From Hymenobacter monticola (lineage in GTDB: Bacteria > Bacteroidota > Bacteroidia > Cytophagales > Hymenobacteraceae): a stretch of 64,000 nt of DNA. The position numbers and the translations under genes were made by a program. Below, piece by piece: positions 46,284 through 55,102 of the stretch (position 1 is the first letter of the stretch; each line of letters begins with the position of its first letter). The stretch spans positions 3,286,001 to 3,350,000 of the forward strand of contig NZ_CP094534.1 of NCBI RefSeq assembly GCF_022811645.1. Direction: 5' to 3'. The notes beneath the pieces were generated by a model. It was not told the DNA's origin and made no database searches. It saw nothing but the letters and a program-made list of their open reading frames with translations.

Positions 46284-47051
46284 TCAAAACCCAAACGCCA
46301 GCGCCCCGCCGTCCACGCTGAAATCCTGGCCGGTGATGTAGGTGGCGCTGGGCGGGGCCAGGAAGCACACATGCGCCGACAACTCCTCGGGCCGGCCAAA
46401 ACGGTGCAGGGGCATGCGCTGCAGGATTTTTTGCCGGCGGCCGGCGTCCATCACCTGCTGGCTCATTTCGGACGGAAACCAGCCGGGCGATACAGAATTG
46501 ACCAAGACGTTCGATTGGCTCCACTCCACGGCCAGGCCCCGGGTGATGCCCAGCACCGCCGACTTGCTGGAGCTATACGGCACCACCTCTGCAAACCCGA
46601 GGTAGGAAGCCATCGAGGAGGTGTTGATGATGCGCCCGACGTGCGGCGACTTGCTCAGGTACGGAAATGCGAGCCGGCAGCAGTTGAACACGCTGGTCAC
46701 GTTCACGGCGTGAATGGCCTCCCACTCGGCCGTGCTAAGTGCCTCGGCCCGCTTGCGCTGCGTGATGCCGGCGTTGTTTATCAGCACATCGATGCCCCCG
46801 TCGGCGCCGGTGGCGTCGAACACTTCCTTGATGGCCGCTTCATTGGTCACGTCCAGCTTCTGGAAGGTAATGTTTTCGGGCACCAGTCCTTCCTGGGCCA
46901 CCTTGATGCCGCCGGAGCGGCTCAGGGCAAACACGTCGGCGCCGCATTGAGCCAGCGTAATGGCCTAGTCGAGCCCTAGGCCGCTAGAGGCGCCGCTGAC
47001 GATGATGCGCTTGCCACGCAGGGAGAAAATGGCGTTGAATTTGGGGTTCAT
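46284..47051 (-). pseudogene. SDR-family dehydrogenase interrupted by an in-frame amber codon
   Basis: Reading from ATG 47051 gives MNPKFNAIFSLRGKRIIVSG, then ASSGLGLD, then TAG (46967-46965) at codon 29, then AITLAQCGADVFALSRSG in the same frame through to the stop at 46284. Apart from the TAG, the 255-residue protein is a complete classical short-chain dehydrogenase: cofactor motif SGASSGLG, NNAG near 95, catalytic Tyr-Lys in YSSSK near 162-166, and the C-terminal YITGQDFSVDGG. A CAG-to-TAG change (Gln to stop) would explain it. Restart downstream would lose the cofactor motif, so the gene is probably inactive. Homologues include sugar dehydrogenases such as L-rhamnose 1-dehydrogenase, which would fit the adjacent enolase-superfamily gene. 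Confidence 0.8.
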
Positions 47052-47080
47052 AGCGGGGGTGGGGTAGTAATTTAATCACC

Positions 47081-47166
47081 TGTCATCCTGAGCGCAGCGA
47101 AGGACCTTATCACATTTGAATCTTACTCCTAACGTGATAAGGACCTTCGCTGCGCTCAGGATGACA
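47081..47166. repeat. family-A inverted repeat
   Basis: Arms 47081-47113 and 47134-47166 with GAGCGCAGCGAAGGACCTTA and its inverse, with a 20-bp loop. It lies between the broken SDR gene and the enolase-superfamily gene. Confidence 0.93.
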
Positions 47167-47181
47167 AACGGCACGGGTCGG

Positions 47182-48255
47182 CTAAATTTCCGTCAAGCCA
47201 GCATCCTTGAAGCCGAAACCCCAGCCCGGGCGGTTGTGCGGACGGGCCAGGCCGTTCACGATTTCCAGCGGGTGGTCGATGAGCGGGTCTATCCAGTCGA
47301 AAGATTCGGCGCCGGCGCCGTTGGGAATGGTGCAGAGCAGCGGAATGTCGTAGTCTTTGTAATAGTGCGGCAGCACCGGAATGTTGAAGCTGCCGGCCAG
47401 CGCGGCGCTGTTGCGCCAGGCTTCCACTCCCCCCAGCCGCAGGATGTCGGGCTGCCAGATGTCGATGGCGTTGCGCTGAAGCAGTTCGCGCAGCGGCAGC
47501 GTAGAGTATTCGCGCTCGCCCATGGCCAGCGAAATACCCGCCTGGGTGCGCAGCAACTGGTAGCCCTGATAATCGTCGTGGGCAATGGGCTCCTCAAACC
47601 ACTGGATGTTGAGCTCGCGGGCGGCGCGGGCCAGGGCCAGCGCGTTGGGCACGGTCATGCCCTGGTTGGCGTCCATCATGATGCCAATGTCGAGGCCCAC
47701 GGCCTCGCGCACCAGCCGCAGGCGTTCCAGGTCTTCGCGCCAGTCGGGCTTGCCTACCTTGATTTTCACCGCCCGGAAGCCGCGCGCCTTATAGCCGCTC
47801 ACCTCGCCGATGAGCTCTTCGACGGAATAGGAAATCCAGCCGCCGCTGCCGTAGATGGGCACTTCGGTGCGCGACGTGCCCAGCACTTTCCAGATGGGCT
47901 GGCCCAGGATTTTGCACCAGGCGTCCCACATGGCAATGTTGTAGGCGGCCTGCGCCCAGCGGTTGATGCCCTCCATGCCAAAGTACTCATTGGCGTGGTT
48001 GAGGTGCTCGAACACCTTCACCGTGTCCGATACTTCGGCCCCGAGCACCCGGTTGCCGGCGTCCTTCAGCGCCCCGGCAATGGCGAGCGGGCTGTACTGA
48101 AAGCTGAGCAGGTAGGCCTCGCCCACCACGCCGGTTTCGGTGGTGATGCGCAGCACCAGAAACGAGATTTCCGTGAGCGTGTGGGTGGCGTCGGAAATGG
48201 GTTTTTTTAGATTGGCTTTGGCGGTGAAGACGTTGAAGCTCTTTATTTTATTCAT
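47182..48255 (-). CDS. enolase-superfamily (mandelate racemase/muconate lactonizing) enzyme, probable sugar-acid dehydratase
   Basis: The 357-residue protein has the two-domain MR/MLE layout: capping domain about 1-125, then a barrel with VKIKVG (Lys164, Lys166), metal ligands in MMDANQ (Asp195), FEEP (Glu221) and GER (Glu247), and a late PHYY (His297). Family members abstract a proton alpha to a carboxylate; in sugar metabolism they dehydrate L-rhamnonate, L-fuconate or galactonate to 2-keto-3-deoxy acids. With the adjacent SDR it would make the first steps of a non-phosphorylative deoxy-sugar route. No aldolase follows here. Cytosolic, no signal peptide. Superfamily firm, substrate inferred. 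Confidence 0.88.
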   Translation of the reverse strand: MNKIKSFNVFTAKANLKKPISDATHTLTEISFLVLRITTETGVVGEAYLLSFQYSPLAIAGALKDAGNRVLGAEVSDTVKVFEHLNHANEYFGMEGINRWAQAAYNIAMWDAWCKILGQPIWKVLGTSRTEVPIYGSGGWISYSVEELIGEVSGYKARGFRAVKIKVGKPDWREDLERLRLVREAVGLDIGIMMDANQGMTVPNALALARAARELNIQWFEEPIAHDDYQGYQLLRTQAGISLAMGEREYSTLPLRELLQRNAIDIWQPDILRLGGVEAWRNSAALAGSFNIPVLPHYYKDYDIPLLCTIPNGAGAESFDWIDPLIDHPLEIVNGLARPHNRPGWGFGFKDAGLTEI

Positions 48256-48273
48256 GTGAAAGGGACAGGCGTT

Positions 48274-49008
48274 TTAGATAGAGAAGCAGCATAGAGAAGG
48301 CGCTGCCGCGCGCCAGGAACGAACCTGCCGCGCCATGATGGTCAGCACGGGCGCCACCAGCAACTGGGAAGCAGTGGCATCGAGGTGCAGGCCGTCGGCA
48401 GTCATGGCGTTGATGTCGAGGCCCGGCGTCTGGTAGCCGTTCACAAACAGACAGTGGGTGCGCTTCGCAACCTTCTGGAAGGCGGTGCTCAAGGCGCGCA
48501 CCCGCGCGTCGCCGCCCTGGTATTTGGGCAGGGCTTCGGCTTTGGCGCCGTAGGGCGGGGGCGAGATGATGATAATGCGGGCCTGGCGGATGGCGGGGTA
48601 GGGGCAGGTTTTGATTTTGGTAATGAGCTGCTCCAGGTTGGCCGGTACTTCTTTCTGGCGGTCGGCAAAAACGGCTTTGGCGTCGTTGGTGCCCAGCTCC
48701 AGCACCACAAAATCGAACGGCCGACCCTGGGTAAACTCCGCCGCTTTCCGCAGATTCTCATCGATGACCAGCAGCGAATTCAGCGTGCTGTCGCCGTTGT
48801 TGACAAAGCCAACGGTGCGGCCCGATTTGCTGATGTTGAAGACTTGCGCGCGGGGCAGGGCCAGTTCCAACTGCCGGGGCCAACTGTGCGGAAACGTGCC
48901 GTTGCTGTCGCCCAGGGTAAAGATGTTGAGGGCCTTGTCCGAAGCCGCCGGGGCTTGCGCGGGCAGCAGGGCCGGCAGGAGCAGCAGAAACAGGAGAAGC
49001 TTTTTCAT
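48274..49008 (-). CDS. secreted SGNH/GDSL esterase
   Basis: The 244-residue protein has a signal peptide (MKKLLLFLLLLPALLPAQA). Block I is FTLGDSNGT with the predicted nucleophile Ser35, Gly/Asn blocks follow at SKSGRTVG and ELGTNDAK, and DGLHLD near 210-215 supplies the Asp/His pair. Such enzymes deacetylate pectins or other glycans (for example rhamnogalacturonan acetylesterase), which suits the neighbourhood; lipase activity is also possible. It lies 18 bp upstream of the enolase-superfamily gene and is probably co-transcribed with it. Confidence 0.88.
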   Translation of the reverse strand: MKKLLLFLLLLPALLPAQAPAASDKALNIFTLGDSNGTFPHSWPRQLELALPRAQVFNISKSGRTVGFVNNGDSTLNSLLVIDENLRKAAEFTQGRPFDFVVLELGTNDAKAVFADRQKEVPANLEQLITKIKTCPYPAIRQARIIIISPPPYGAKAEALPKYQGGDARVRALSTAFQKVAKRTHCLFVNGYQTPGLDINAMTADGLHLDATASQLLVAPVLTIMARQVRSWRAAAPSLCCFSI

Positions 49009-49025
49009 GGCAATGGACAGTTATC

Positions 49026-49400
49026 CTAATCAGGTAGAAACTCCCCTACATGAGGGGTTACATACCATGTATATCCACCTCCTAACTCTTGCGATGAAAA
49101 CTCCACAATGTTTGAATTAAAATGGAGGTAAAGAAACCTTGCCGTATGCACATTATTGCCCTGCCGCAGGGCAAAGGTGTGTAAACCTGGTCTCAGCCTT
49201 GTGGAATATTCCTCAAACTTGAAAGGGGTGTTTTTGACTTGAAAAACAGGTCTCTGGTCAATCAACACAGTGGCTGGTATTGTGGGATTTTCTGCATCGA
49301 AATACATTAGATGGAATGTGGCTTCTGATTTTATCATGCACGCCAATACCAGCAATATGGCCACCAAGCTCATGCCGATTCGATTTGGTTGGACTTTCAT
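49026..49400 (-). CDS. hypothetical exported or membrane-anchored protein
   Basis: Not recognised. The 124-residue protein has an N-terminal hydrophobic segment (IGMSLVAILLVLACMIKSEA) that could be a signal peptide, a membrane anchor or an imperfect lipobox (VLAC). The remainder is beta-rich (ATVLIDQRPVFQVKNTPF, LRPGLHTFALRQGNN). The gene is AT-richer than its surroundings. Confidence 0.6.
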   Translation of the reverse strand: MKVQPNRIGMSLVAILLVLACMIKSEATFHLMYFDAENPTIPATVLIDQRPVFQVKNTPFKFEEYSTRLRPGLHTFALRQGNNVHTARFLYLHFNSNIVEFSSQELGGGYTWYVTPHVGEFLPD

Positions 49401-49827
49401 GCGAAGAAGTTAAATGTTATAATAGCCTCCAGCGTCTTCTACTTTCAGTCAGTAAGCAGTCAACTTACTTGGCGCACCTCATTTCAATTACTTCCCCACC
49501 TGCACCGAACTGTCGTTAATTCCATACGGGCACTGCTTAAGCAGCTGAGTGATTTTGGCACCGGCCAGCGGCAGGGAATAGAAGACCTTAAGGCACCGGC
49601 GCATGGCAGCAAGAATGGCATTGGCCGGCCAAGGTAAAAGCCAGGCCCGGGCAGATTCTCCTGCGCTGTCCTGCTTCACGGCTTACAAGGGCAGGACACC
49701 GCAGCGCAACAATAACTGCTCAGCTCTATCCTAATCCCGCAGACTACTAAGTGTTTCTCCCATATTGCATTAGGTGCCGCGCCAATCCATGTTTCCAAAA
49801 GGCGTAAAGCGCAACGCGGGCCAGCGC
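49401..49827. other. 427-bp stretch without a supported gene
   Basis: Short frames exist on both strands, but none has a convincing start, composition or family pattern. No tRNA, hairpin array or palindrome of the window's repeat families was seen. Confidence 0.5.
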
Positions 49828-50610
49828 TCAGGTATCGGTCGAAACGTCATCCCACGCCTGGTCCAGGTAGCCAATCAGCCAGTTCAGGGCGTGGTGCCGC
49901 TCCACTACCACTTCCGGATTGAGGTTGCCGGCCACCGGCTGCTGGGTCACGCGGGCCTCGTTGCAGGCCCAGTCAAGTCGCAGCACGAGGTCGGCCTGGT
50001 CCAGCAGCTCGCGCTTGCTGCGCAGCCGCGCCCGCGTCCGAAACTGCCGCTCCGAAAGGTCGTGGATGATGGCTGCGTCGTGGGCCACGTTGCACAGGTG
50101 GTCGGGGTAGTCCAGGGTGTCGGCGTAGCCCAGCGCCCAGAGCAGCACGTGCAGGCCCTCGTAGCGCCAGTTGGCGTCGAGCCGCTGCTGCCGGGTGGGC
50201 TGCGCCGCCTCCACGTAGGCCCGCTCCAGCGGCGAGAGCTTGGAGGAAATGTGGTAGGCCCGGTCCATTGCTGCCAGGCGTGCCGGCGAAAGTCCCTCGC
50301 TCTTCAGCCCGATAAAGCACAGCGCCAGCGCCCGGTCCACCACCTCGTCCGGGGTCCGGATTCGGGTTGCCGCTTCCGAATCCGTGAACAGCGCGTCGGG
50401 ATTGTGGTAGAGGGGCACGCCACGGGCCCGGCAGTACGCTTCCGACCTGGCCCGGCGCGCTTGCTGGTCGGGGGTGGGAGTGATGTGCTCGACCGGCACT
50501 CCGGTACGGGCCTCCTGCGTCGCGGGCTCGTTGCAGGCCGAAAGCACCAGGGCCAGGCAGCCAATGAGCCGTTGGGCCACCGAAAGGCAATTAAACCGGC
50601 GAGTGTTCAT
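49828..50610 (-). CDS. DUF4272 lipoprotein
   Basis: The 260-residue protein starts at ATG 50610; the N-terminus (MNTRRFNCLSVAQRLIGCLA, then LVLSAC) ends in a lipobox with Cys near residue 26. The mature part matches the DUF4272 pattern: SEAYCRARGVPLYHNPDALF near 55-74, RTPDEVVDRALALCFIGLKSEG near 84-105 and DANWRYEGLHVLLWALGYADTLDYPDHL near 146-173. DUF4272 proteins have no established function; most are cytosolic, so the lipoprotein form is slightly unusual. Stand-alone gene. Confidence 0.82.
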   Translation of the reverse strand: MNTRRFNCLSVAQRLIGCLALVLSACNEPATQEARTGVPVEHITPTPDQQARRARSEAYCRARGVPLYHNPDALFTDSEAATRIRTPDEVVDRALALCFIGLKSEGLSPARLAAMDRAYHISSKLSPLERAYVEAAQPTRQQRLDANWRYEGLHVLLWALGYADTLDYPDHLCNVAHDAAIIHDLSERQFRTRARLRSKRELLDQADLVLRLDWACNEARVTQQPVAGNLNPEVVVERHHALNWLIGYLDQAWDDVSTDT

Positions 50611-50716
50611 GCAAAAAGCGCGCACCGACCGGATTGTTGGGACGGAGCGCATGGCCGCAAGGTAGCCCTAGCCCACCAAATGGCCGGGTGGTTTCGGCCG
50701 AGGCTTAGGCAAAGCC

Positions 50717-51535
50717 TTAGCCGGCCGGCAGCACCAGAACCGGCAGCGGGCTGGCCACCAGCACTTGCGCCGTAACGCTGCGGTGGAACAGGCGGCCCAT
50801 GAAGCTGCGCCGCCGGGCCATGAGCACCACCAGGTCGTAGGCTCCCGACTGGGCCGCTTCCAGAATGGCGGTGGCGGGATGCGCGCTCACCACGGAGTGG
50901 CACTGCACCGCCGACAGCCCCAGGGTGAGGCCCGTGCGCAGGACTGAATCGAGCACGAGGGGCGGCAACTCATTGGGGCCGGTTGTGGGCACTGCGTGGA
51001 AAACGGTGACTTCGGCCCCCAGCGCGGTCAGGATGTGGTGCGCGGCGGCTTGGTGGTCGCCCAAGGAGAACGGCTCACCGTCGACGGCCAGCAGCACGCG
51101 GCGCGGCGGGCGCGCGCCGGCCACGCCGTGGGGCACCACCAGCATGGGGTAGGGGGCGTGGCGGAGCAGGTCGAGCGAGGCGGTTTGCACCAGCTCGTCG
51201 GGCGTGTCTGAGTAGTCGGGGCGGCCCAGCACCACCAGCAGCGGGTGGTGCTCGCGCACGGCTTCGGCCGCGGCGGGCGCCACCTGGCCGTGGCCCACTT
51301 CAGCCTCCAGGGGCACGGTGGTTTGGCGGGCCGCGCTGCGCAGGGCCAGGGTGGCGGCCTGCGGGCTTTCGTGCGCGCTCGCGCCGGTGAACATTTCGGG
51401 GTCCAGCAGGGAGTCGCGGCGCACGTGCAGCAGCACCAGGCGGGCCTTCAGGGGTTCGGCCAGGCAAGTGGCATAGTCCAGGGCCTTGTTGGCGGCCGGA
51501 AAGAAATCGGTGAGGATGAGCAGGGAGGGTTTCAT
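50717..51535 (-). CDS. universal stress protein, two Usp domains
   Basis: The 272-residue protein starts at ATG 51535 (MKPSLLILTDFFPAANKALD). Two tandem UspA-like alpha/beta domains are seen (about 1-135 and 140-272). The second has LLAVDGEPFSLGDHQAAAH and a MARRRSFMGRLFHRSVTAQVLVASPLPVLVL tail, a variant of the nucleotide-binding G-2x-G-9x-G(S/T) region. Tandem Usp proteins bind ATP or act as stress regulators. A second Usp gene lies just upstream on the same strand. Confidence 0.88.
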   Translation of the reverse strand: MKPSLLILTDFFPAANKALDYATCLAEPLKARLVLLHVRRDSLLDPEMFTGASAHESPQAATLALRSAARQTTVPLEAEVGHGQVAPAAAEAVREHHPLLVVLGRPDYSDTPDELVQTASLDLLRHAPYPMLVVPHGVAGARPPRRVLLAVDGEPFSLGDHQAAAHHILTALGAEVTVFHAVPTTGPNELPPLVLDSVLRTGLTLGLSAVQCHSVVSAHPATAILEAAQSGAYDLVVLMARRRSFMGRLFHRSVTAQVLVASPLPVLVLPAG

Positions 51536-51886
51536 GGGCCGGGGCGGAATGAGCGGTGATGACGGCCACAAAGAACCCTGCGCGGACCACGCCGAAACCT
51601 GTTCAGGATTAGCCGGCCGCTTGATTTTTGTCATGGGTTGGCGGGGCCAGCCGCCGAAACCTGGCCATACTCCTTGATACCGTGGGCGCCGCCCATGCCG
51701 CCTACCTGGCCCTGCAAGCCGTCCCGGAAGTGCATGCCTTATTTATTTGGCGCGAAGAGAACGGCCGCAAGCGAATAGGAGCAGCTTTTCCTGGTTTGAT
51801 GAAAAGCTGCTGAAGGGCTGACAAAATTCACAAGCCCAAAGGCCCAACCGTGGTTGCCCGGCCTTTTGACTGAATGATTCGTGGCA
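51536..51886. other. 351-bp stretch between two Usp genes without a supported gene
   Basis: Contains only short frames. No clear palindrome, RNA gene or promoter is seen; an AT-richer patch (about 51735-51830) could hold the promoter of the downstream Usp gene. Confidence 0.45.
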
Positions 51887-52756
51887 TTAACCCAGCTGGA
51901 ACGTGAGCACCGGCGGGAAGGCGTGGGTGGCCACGTTTTCGGCAATGCTCGCTTGCAGGAAGCGGCTCAGCCCGGTGCGACCGTGCGTGGGCAGCAGCAC
52001 CAAATCGGCTTGCATTTCCTGCGCAAAAGCCGTAATGCCGGCGCTGGGACTGGCAGCCGCCGTTGCGGCAGGCTCGTAGCGGCCCAGCTGATGGCGCTGG
52101 GCAAAAGCGGCAATTCTTTCGAGCGCAGCCGGCTGCTGCCGGGCATCGGCCACCACGCACAGTAGGTGCAGCACGGCCTCGGGAAACAGAGCCAGCAGGC
52201 GGCGTAGCTCGGGCAGGGCCCGGTCGGCCTCGGCCGAAAAGTCGGAGGGAAACAGCAGCTTCTGCACCCGGAATTCGCCCGCCGGGTGCTTCACCGCCAG
52301 CACCGGGCAGGGGGCCGTGCGCACCAGCCGCTCGGTGTTCGAGCCAAAGAAAAAATGCTCCGAAGCAGAATGGCCCTGTGCGCCAATCACCACTAGGTCG
52401 ACGGCGTGGTGCTCGAACATGTTGGCGATGGCCTCGCGCAGGCGGGCGGCCCGTACCACGTGCTGCACCGGCACCTCGGGCGCCAGGGCCGCGGCTTCGG
52501 CCACGAGGCGGTGCATCCGGATTTTAGTGGCCTGCAACAGCTTGAGCACGTACACTTCCTCCTCGCTGCCCCTGCTGTTGGGCAGCTCGGAGCCGCCCAC
52601 CGGGCCGCCGTAGGTGCTGAAATTGGCCGTTTCGGGCAGCTCCACGGCGTGCAGCAGCAGCACGCGGCCGTGGGTGCGCGCCGCCAGGCGCACGGCCACC
52701 TCAAAAGCGTGGTGCGATTCGGCCGAGAAATCGGTGGGAACGAGAATGTTTTTCAT
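51887..52756 (-). CDS. universal stress protein, two Usp domains
   Basis: The 289-residue protein starts at ATG 52756 (MKNILVPTDFSAESHHAFEV), a classic Usp opening. The first domain (about 1-155) ends with VVIGAQGHSASEHFFFGSNTERLVRTAPCPVLAV, which keeps the G-2x-G-9x-G-S/T ATP-binding pattern. The second (about 165-289) has LLFPSDFSAEADRALPEL and LLPTHGRTGLSRFLQASIAENVA. It is paralogous to the 50717 gene and located before a divergent truncated haemoglobin gene, suggesting a low-oxygen or respiratory stress group. Confidence 0.92.
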   Translation of the reverse strand: MKNILVPTDFSAESHHAFEVAVRLAARTHGRVLLLHAVELPETANFSTYGGPVGGSELPNSRGSEEEVYVLKLLQATKIRMHRLVAEAAALAPEVPVQHVVRAARLREAIANMFEHHAVDLVVIGAQGHSASEHFFFGSNTERLVRTAPCPVLAVKHPAGEFRVQKLLFPSDFSAEADRALPELRRLLALFPEAVLHLLCVVADARQQPAALERIAAFAQRHQLGRYEPAATAAASPSAGITAFAQEMQADLVLLPTHGRTGLSRFLQASIAENVATHAFPPVLTFQLG

Positions 52757-52980
52757 GAAGAAAAAAGGTTGGGTTAGGAACTGCTGCCGTCGCCAGGGCG
52801 AGGGTCGGCCCACTCGGTAGGCAGAGCAAAAGTTCAGCGCCAGCCGCACGCGGCGCATGACGCCAATCAGGCCCGCTCCTGATTCTGGTCAGTACGCGGC
52901 GGGTAATTGCCAAGGACTTTTGACCCGCGCTCCGGCCCCAAGTCCGGTGTGCAGCTCTCGACCCTCTTTTCTTTTATGCT

Positions 52981-53385
52981 ATGACTTCTTCCCTGCTTCC
53001 CGACATCCAAACCGAGGCCGACATCAACGCCCTGCTCCACACGTTCTACGAAAAAGTGGGCCTGGATGAGCGGCTCGGTCCGCTCTTTCAGGCCGATGCG
53101 CAGGTGCACTGGCCCCAGCCGCTCGTGACCATGCGCGCCTTCTGGCAGCGCGTGTTGCTCCGCACCGGCGGCCAGGACGGCTGGCCCTTCCCCAGCCACC
53201 TGGTGCTGCCCGCCGAGGGCGATTTTTTTCAGCGCTGGCGGCGGCTTTTCCTGGCCGCCGTGGAGGAAAACTTTACCGGCCCCATCGCCGAGGCCGCGAA
53301 GGCCACCGCCCAGGAGGTAGCCCGACGGTTTGAGTACCAGCGCCCGCCCCGCCCGCTGCTCAGCTTTTTGAAGCACGAAGTATAG
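52981..53385 (+). CDS. group III truncated haemoglobin
   Basis: The 134-residue globin has the group III (2/2-fold) pattern: INALLHTFYEKVGLDERLGPLF near 16-37, W43, MRAFWQRVLLR near 51-61, the predicted haem-ligating His in PFPSHLVL near 72, FFQRWRRLFLAAVEENFTGPIAEAAKATA near 82-110. These small haemoproteins bind oxygen or NO in the cytosol. It is divergent from the stress protein gene at 51887. A rho-independent hairpin lies about 90 bp downstream. Confidence 0.9.
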   Translation: MTSSLLPDIQTEADINALLHTFYEKVGLDERLGPLFQADAQVHWPQPLVTMRAFWQRVLLRTGGQDGWPFPSHLVLPAEGDFFQRWRRLFLAAVEENFTGPIAEAAKATAQEVARRFEYQRPPRPLLSFLKHEV

Positions 53386-53473
53386 CCCCAAGGCTCAATG
53401 GCGCAGCCTTGTTTTCTAGGTTTCACATGCTGAGTCGCTCAGCCAATCAACAACCAAATTGACACACAAAGAA

Positions 53474-53498
53474 AAAGGCGCCCTCTGGAGGCGCCTTT
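53474..53498. terminator. hairpin terminator just outside the left end of the integrated element
   Basis: AAAGGCGCC-CTCTGGA-GGCGCCTTT: 9-bp stem, 7-nt loop, with T-runs in both directions. It lies 2 bp from the left attachment repeat, so it was probably the original terminator of tRNA-Glu before insertion. It can also end the globin transcript. Confidence 0.8.
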
Positions 53499-53499
53499 C

Positions 53500-53525
53500 T
53501 TGTAGTCCGTAGGGGAAGCGAACCC
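53500..53525 (-). other. left attachment site (partial tRNA-Glu copy)
   Basis: TTGTAGTCCGTAGGGGAA, then G instead of T, then CGAACCC: identical to the tRNA-Glu 3' end at 60168-60193 except for one base. The rest of the tRNA is absent here, as expected for the displaced end. Confidence 0.85.
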
Positions 53526-53545
53526 AATTATGACACATTGCTACC

Positions 53546-53671
53546 AGTATCGCTTTAAGGATACTTGAAGGCGGTTTTTGATTCTTTGGGCTCCCCAGTT
53601 ACTTCTATAATCTTTCCCATTTCGATACTTTTTTGATACTAACCGATACTTATTCGATACTCTGCGATACT
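53546..53671. promoter_or_regulatory. phased GATACT repeats upstream of the integrase, candidate arm-type or operator sites
   Basis: Direct copies of (C/T/G)GATACT start at 53559, 53623, 53634, 53644, 53655 and 53665, and an inverted copy at 53546. The last five are spaced 11, 10, 11 and 10 bp, one DNA helical turn each. They lie between the left attachment site and the integrase start (53710). Matching copies occur at the right end (60089-60112). Confidence 0.7.
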
Positions 53672-53709
53672 ACCTTTGGGGTATTGTTTCACCCCTCAGA
53701 ATACCCACC

Positions 53710-54984
53710 GTGAAGACCAAAACCACCGCTGCCAGTCTGCAACTCCGTAACCCCAACGGCAAGCTTTCAACGCTTACAGTCGAGTACCGGGACCCCGAAA
53801 GCAAATTCAAGCGGATATCTACCGGCGTGAAGGTTGTCAACACGAAAAGCGCCAAAGGGGAGTACATGTACTTTGATGGGGAAACAATCAAGGCCAACGG
53901 CTCCCCAGACCCCAAAACCGACACACAGACGGCCCGCGAACTCCTTGCCGATACCAACGCCGTAATCGATGCCTTAGAGCGCAAGTTGAAGCGGTGGCCC
54001 CTCGTTTCCGAACTCACAGCCGCACTGGCAACCCAAGCGGCCCCGAAGCCCGATACGCTTACCGTGGTGGCTGCCATTGAAAACTACATGCAGCACGAAG
54101 GGCACGACTGGGCACCCTCTACCATTAAATCCCACCGGACCCTTATCAACTGCATCAAACACTACGAAGCGACAAACAACAAAGAGCTAATTGCTGCCAG
54201 CATAACGGTTGAAGACGTGAAAGCCTTCCAAGTCTGGCTGCGCGAAACCCAAGACTACGAAAATTCAACGCTTGGGCGGCGCGTGACGATACTCAAAAAG
54301 GTATTGCGGCACGTGGGCATGTCGCAGCCCCTTGCGCTCAACACAGACCAAATAAAGCCACTTCACACCCTCGCAGAAAAGAAGCCTTTCACCCTCAGTT
54401 TTGCCGATATCAAGGCAATACTAGCTCTTGACTTACCCACGGGCGGCTACTTGGAGCGGACACGGGACTTGCTAATTCTCCAAACCATGACGGGCCTACG
54501 TTGGTCCGATATTGAGAGACTACAAGCCAGCCACATTACCTCACAAGGGGTATTGATAGCAGCCACAAAAACAACCAAATACGTAGCTGCTCCCTTGCTT
54601 GAACCCGGTAGGGGAGTTATCAACAAATACACCACGGAAACCGGTAGCTTGGAACTACCCCGGCGCTCTAACCAGAAACAGAATAAATATCTGAAAGAGC
54701 TTGCTCAGATGGTCCCCAGCTTAGACCGGCCCGTTACCGTCATTATCGACAAAGGAGCCCGCACAAAGGAAGAAACGGTACAAGCTTGGGAAGCGGTAAG
54801 CACCCATACCGCCCGGCGTTCCCTCATTACGTGCGCCCTCGACTTGGGGCTCCCGATTCACGTGGTAAAATCCTGGAGCGGCCATTCCTCAATGTCTGCT
54901 TTCCTTCGTTACGTCAACCCTCACAACATCCTACAAGAATCGGCAGACAAGTTCAATACTGCCTTTCTAGCGAAAATCAGCTAG
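53710..54984 (+). CDS. tyrosine recombinase (integrase) of the element
   Basis: The 424-residue protein starts with GTG at 53710. The N-terminal part holds an arm-binding-like region rich in Lys/Thr (LQLRNPNGKLSTLTVEYRDP), then a SAM-like core-binding domain (AIENYMQHEGHDWAPSTIKS near 120-140). The catalytic domain shows Arg in TGLRWSDIERL near 261, HTARRS near 367 with the His-x-x-Arg box, SGHSS near 390, and the predicted nucleophile Tyr in FLRYVNP near 401. It should integrate and excise the element at the tRNA-Glu attachment sites; its position next to the left site supports this. A hairpin terminator follows. Confidence 0.93.
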   Translation: MKTKTTAASLQLRNPNGKLSTLTVEYRDPESKFKRISTGVKVVNTKSAKGEYMYFDGETIKANGSPDPKTDTQTARELLADTNAVIDALERKLKRWPLVSELTAALATQAAPKPDTLTVVAAIENYMQHEGHDWAPSTIKSHRTLINCIKHYEATNNKELIAASITVEDVKAFQVWLRETQDYENSTLGRRVTILKKVLRHVGMSQPLALNTDQIKPLHTLAEKKPFTLSFADIKAILALDLPTGGYLERTRDLLILQTMTGLRWSDIERLQASHITSQGVLIAATKTTKYVAAPLLEPGRGVINKYTTETGSLELPRRSNQKQNKYLKELAQMVPSLDRPVTVIIDKGARTKEETVQAWEAVSTHTARRSLITCALDLGLPIHVVKSWSGHSSMSAFLRYVNPHNILQESADKFNTAFLAKIS

Positions 54985-55006
54985 ACAACAAGCCCTAACA
55001 GAAAGC

Positions 55007-55036
55007 AAGCCCAGCCTATCCGGTTGGGCTTTTTTG
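55007..55036 (+). terminator. rho-independent terminator after the integrase
   Basis: Stem AAGCCCAGCC / GGTTGGGCTT (one G-T pair) with a short loop, followed by TTTTTTG on the plus strand, 23 bp after the integrase stop. Confidence 0.8.
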
Positions 55037-55102
55037 TTTTCGTCGCTTTTTCAACCGGGGTATATTTAGTTAGTGTGCCCACAATGGCAAACACTTATCT
55101 AC

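Noticed and set aside
51628..51813. 61-residue frame between the Usp genes
   Set aside because: No start context, no family pattern; probably chance in GC-rich sequence.
53559..53671. Possible CRISPR array
   Set aside because: Repeats are only 6-7 bp with 3-5 bp between them, no spacers of usual size and no cas genes; better explained as protein-binding sites.
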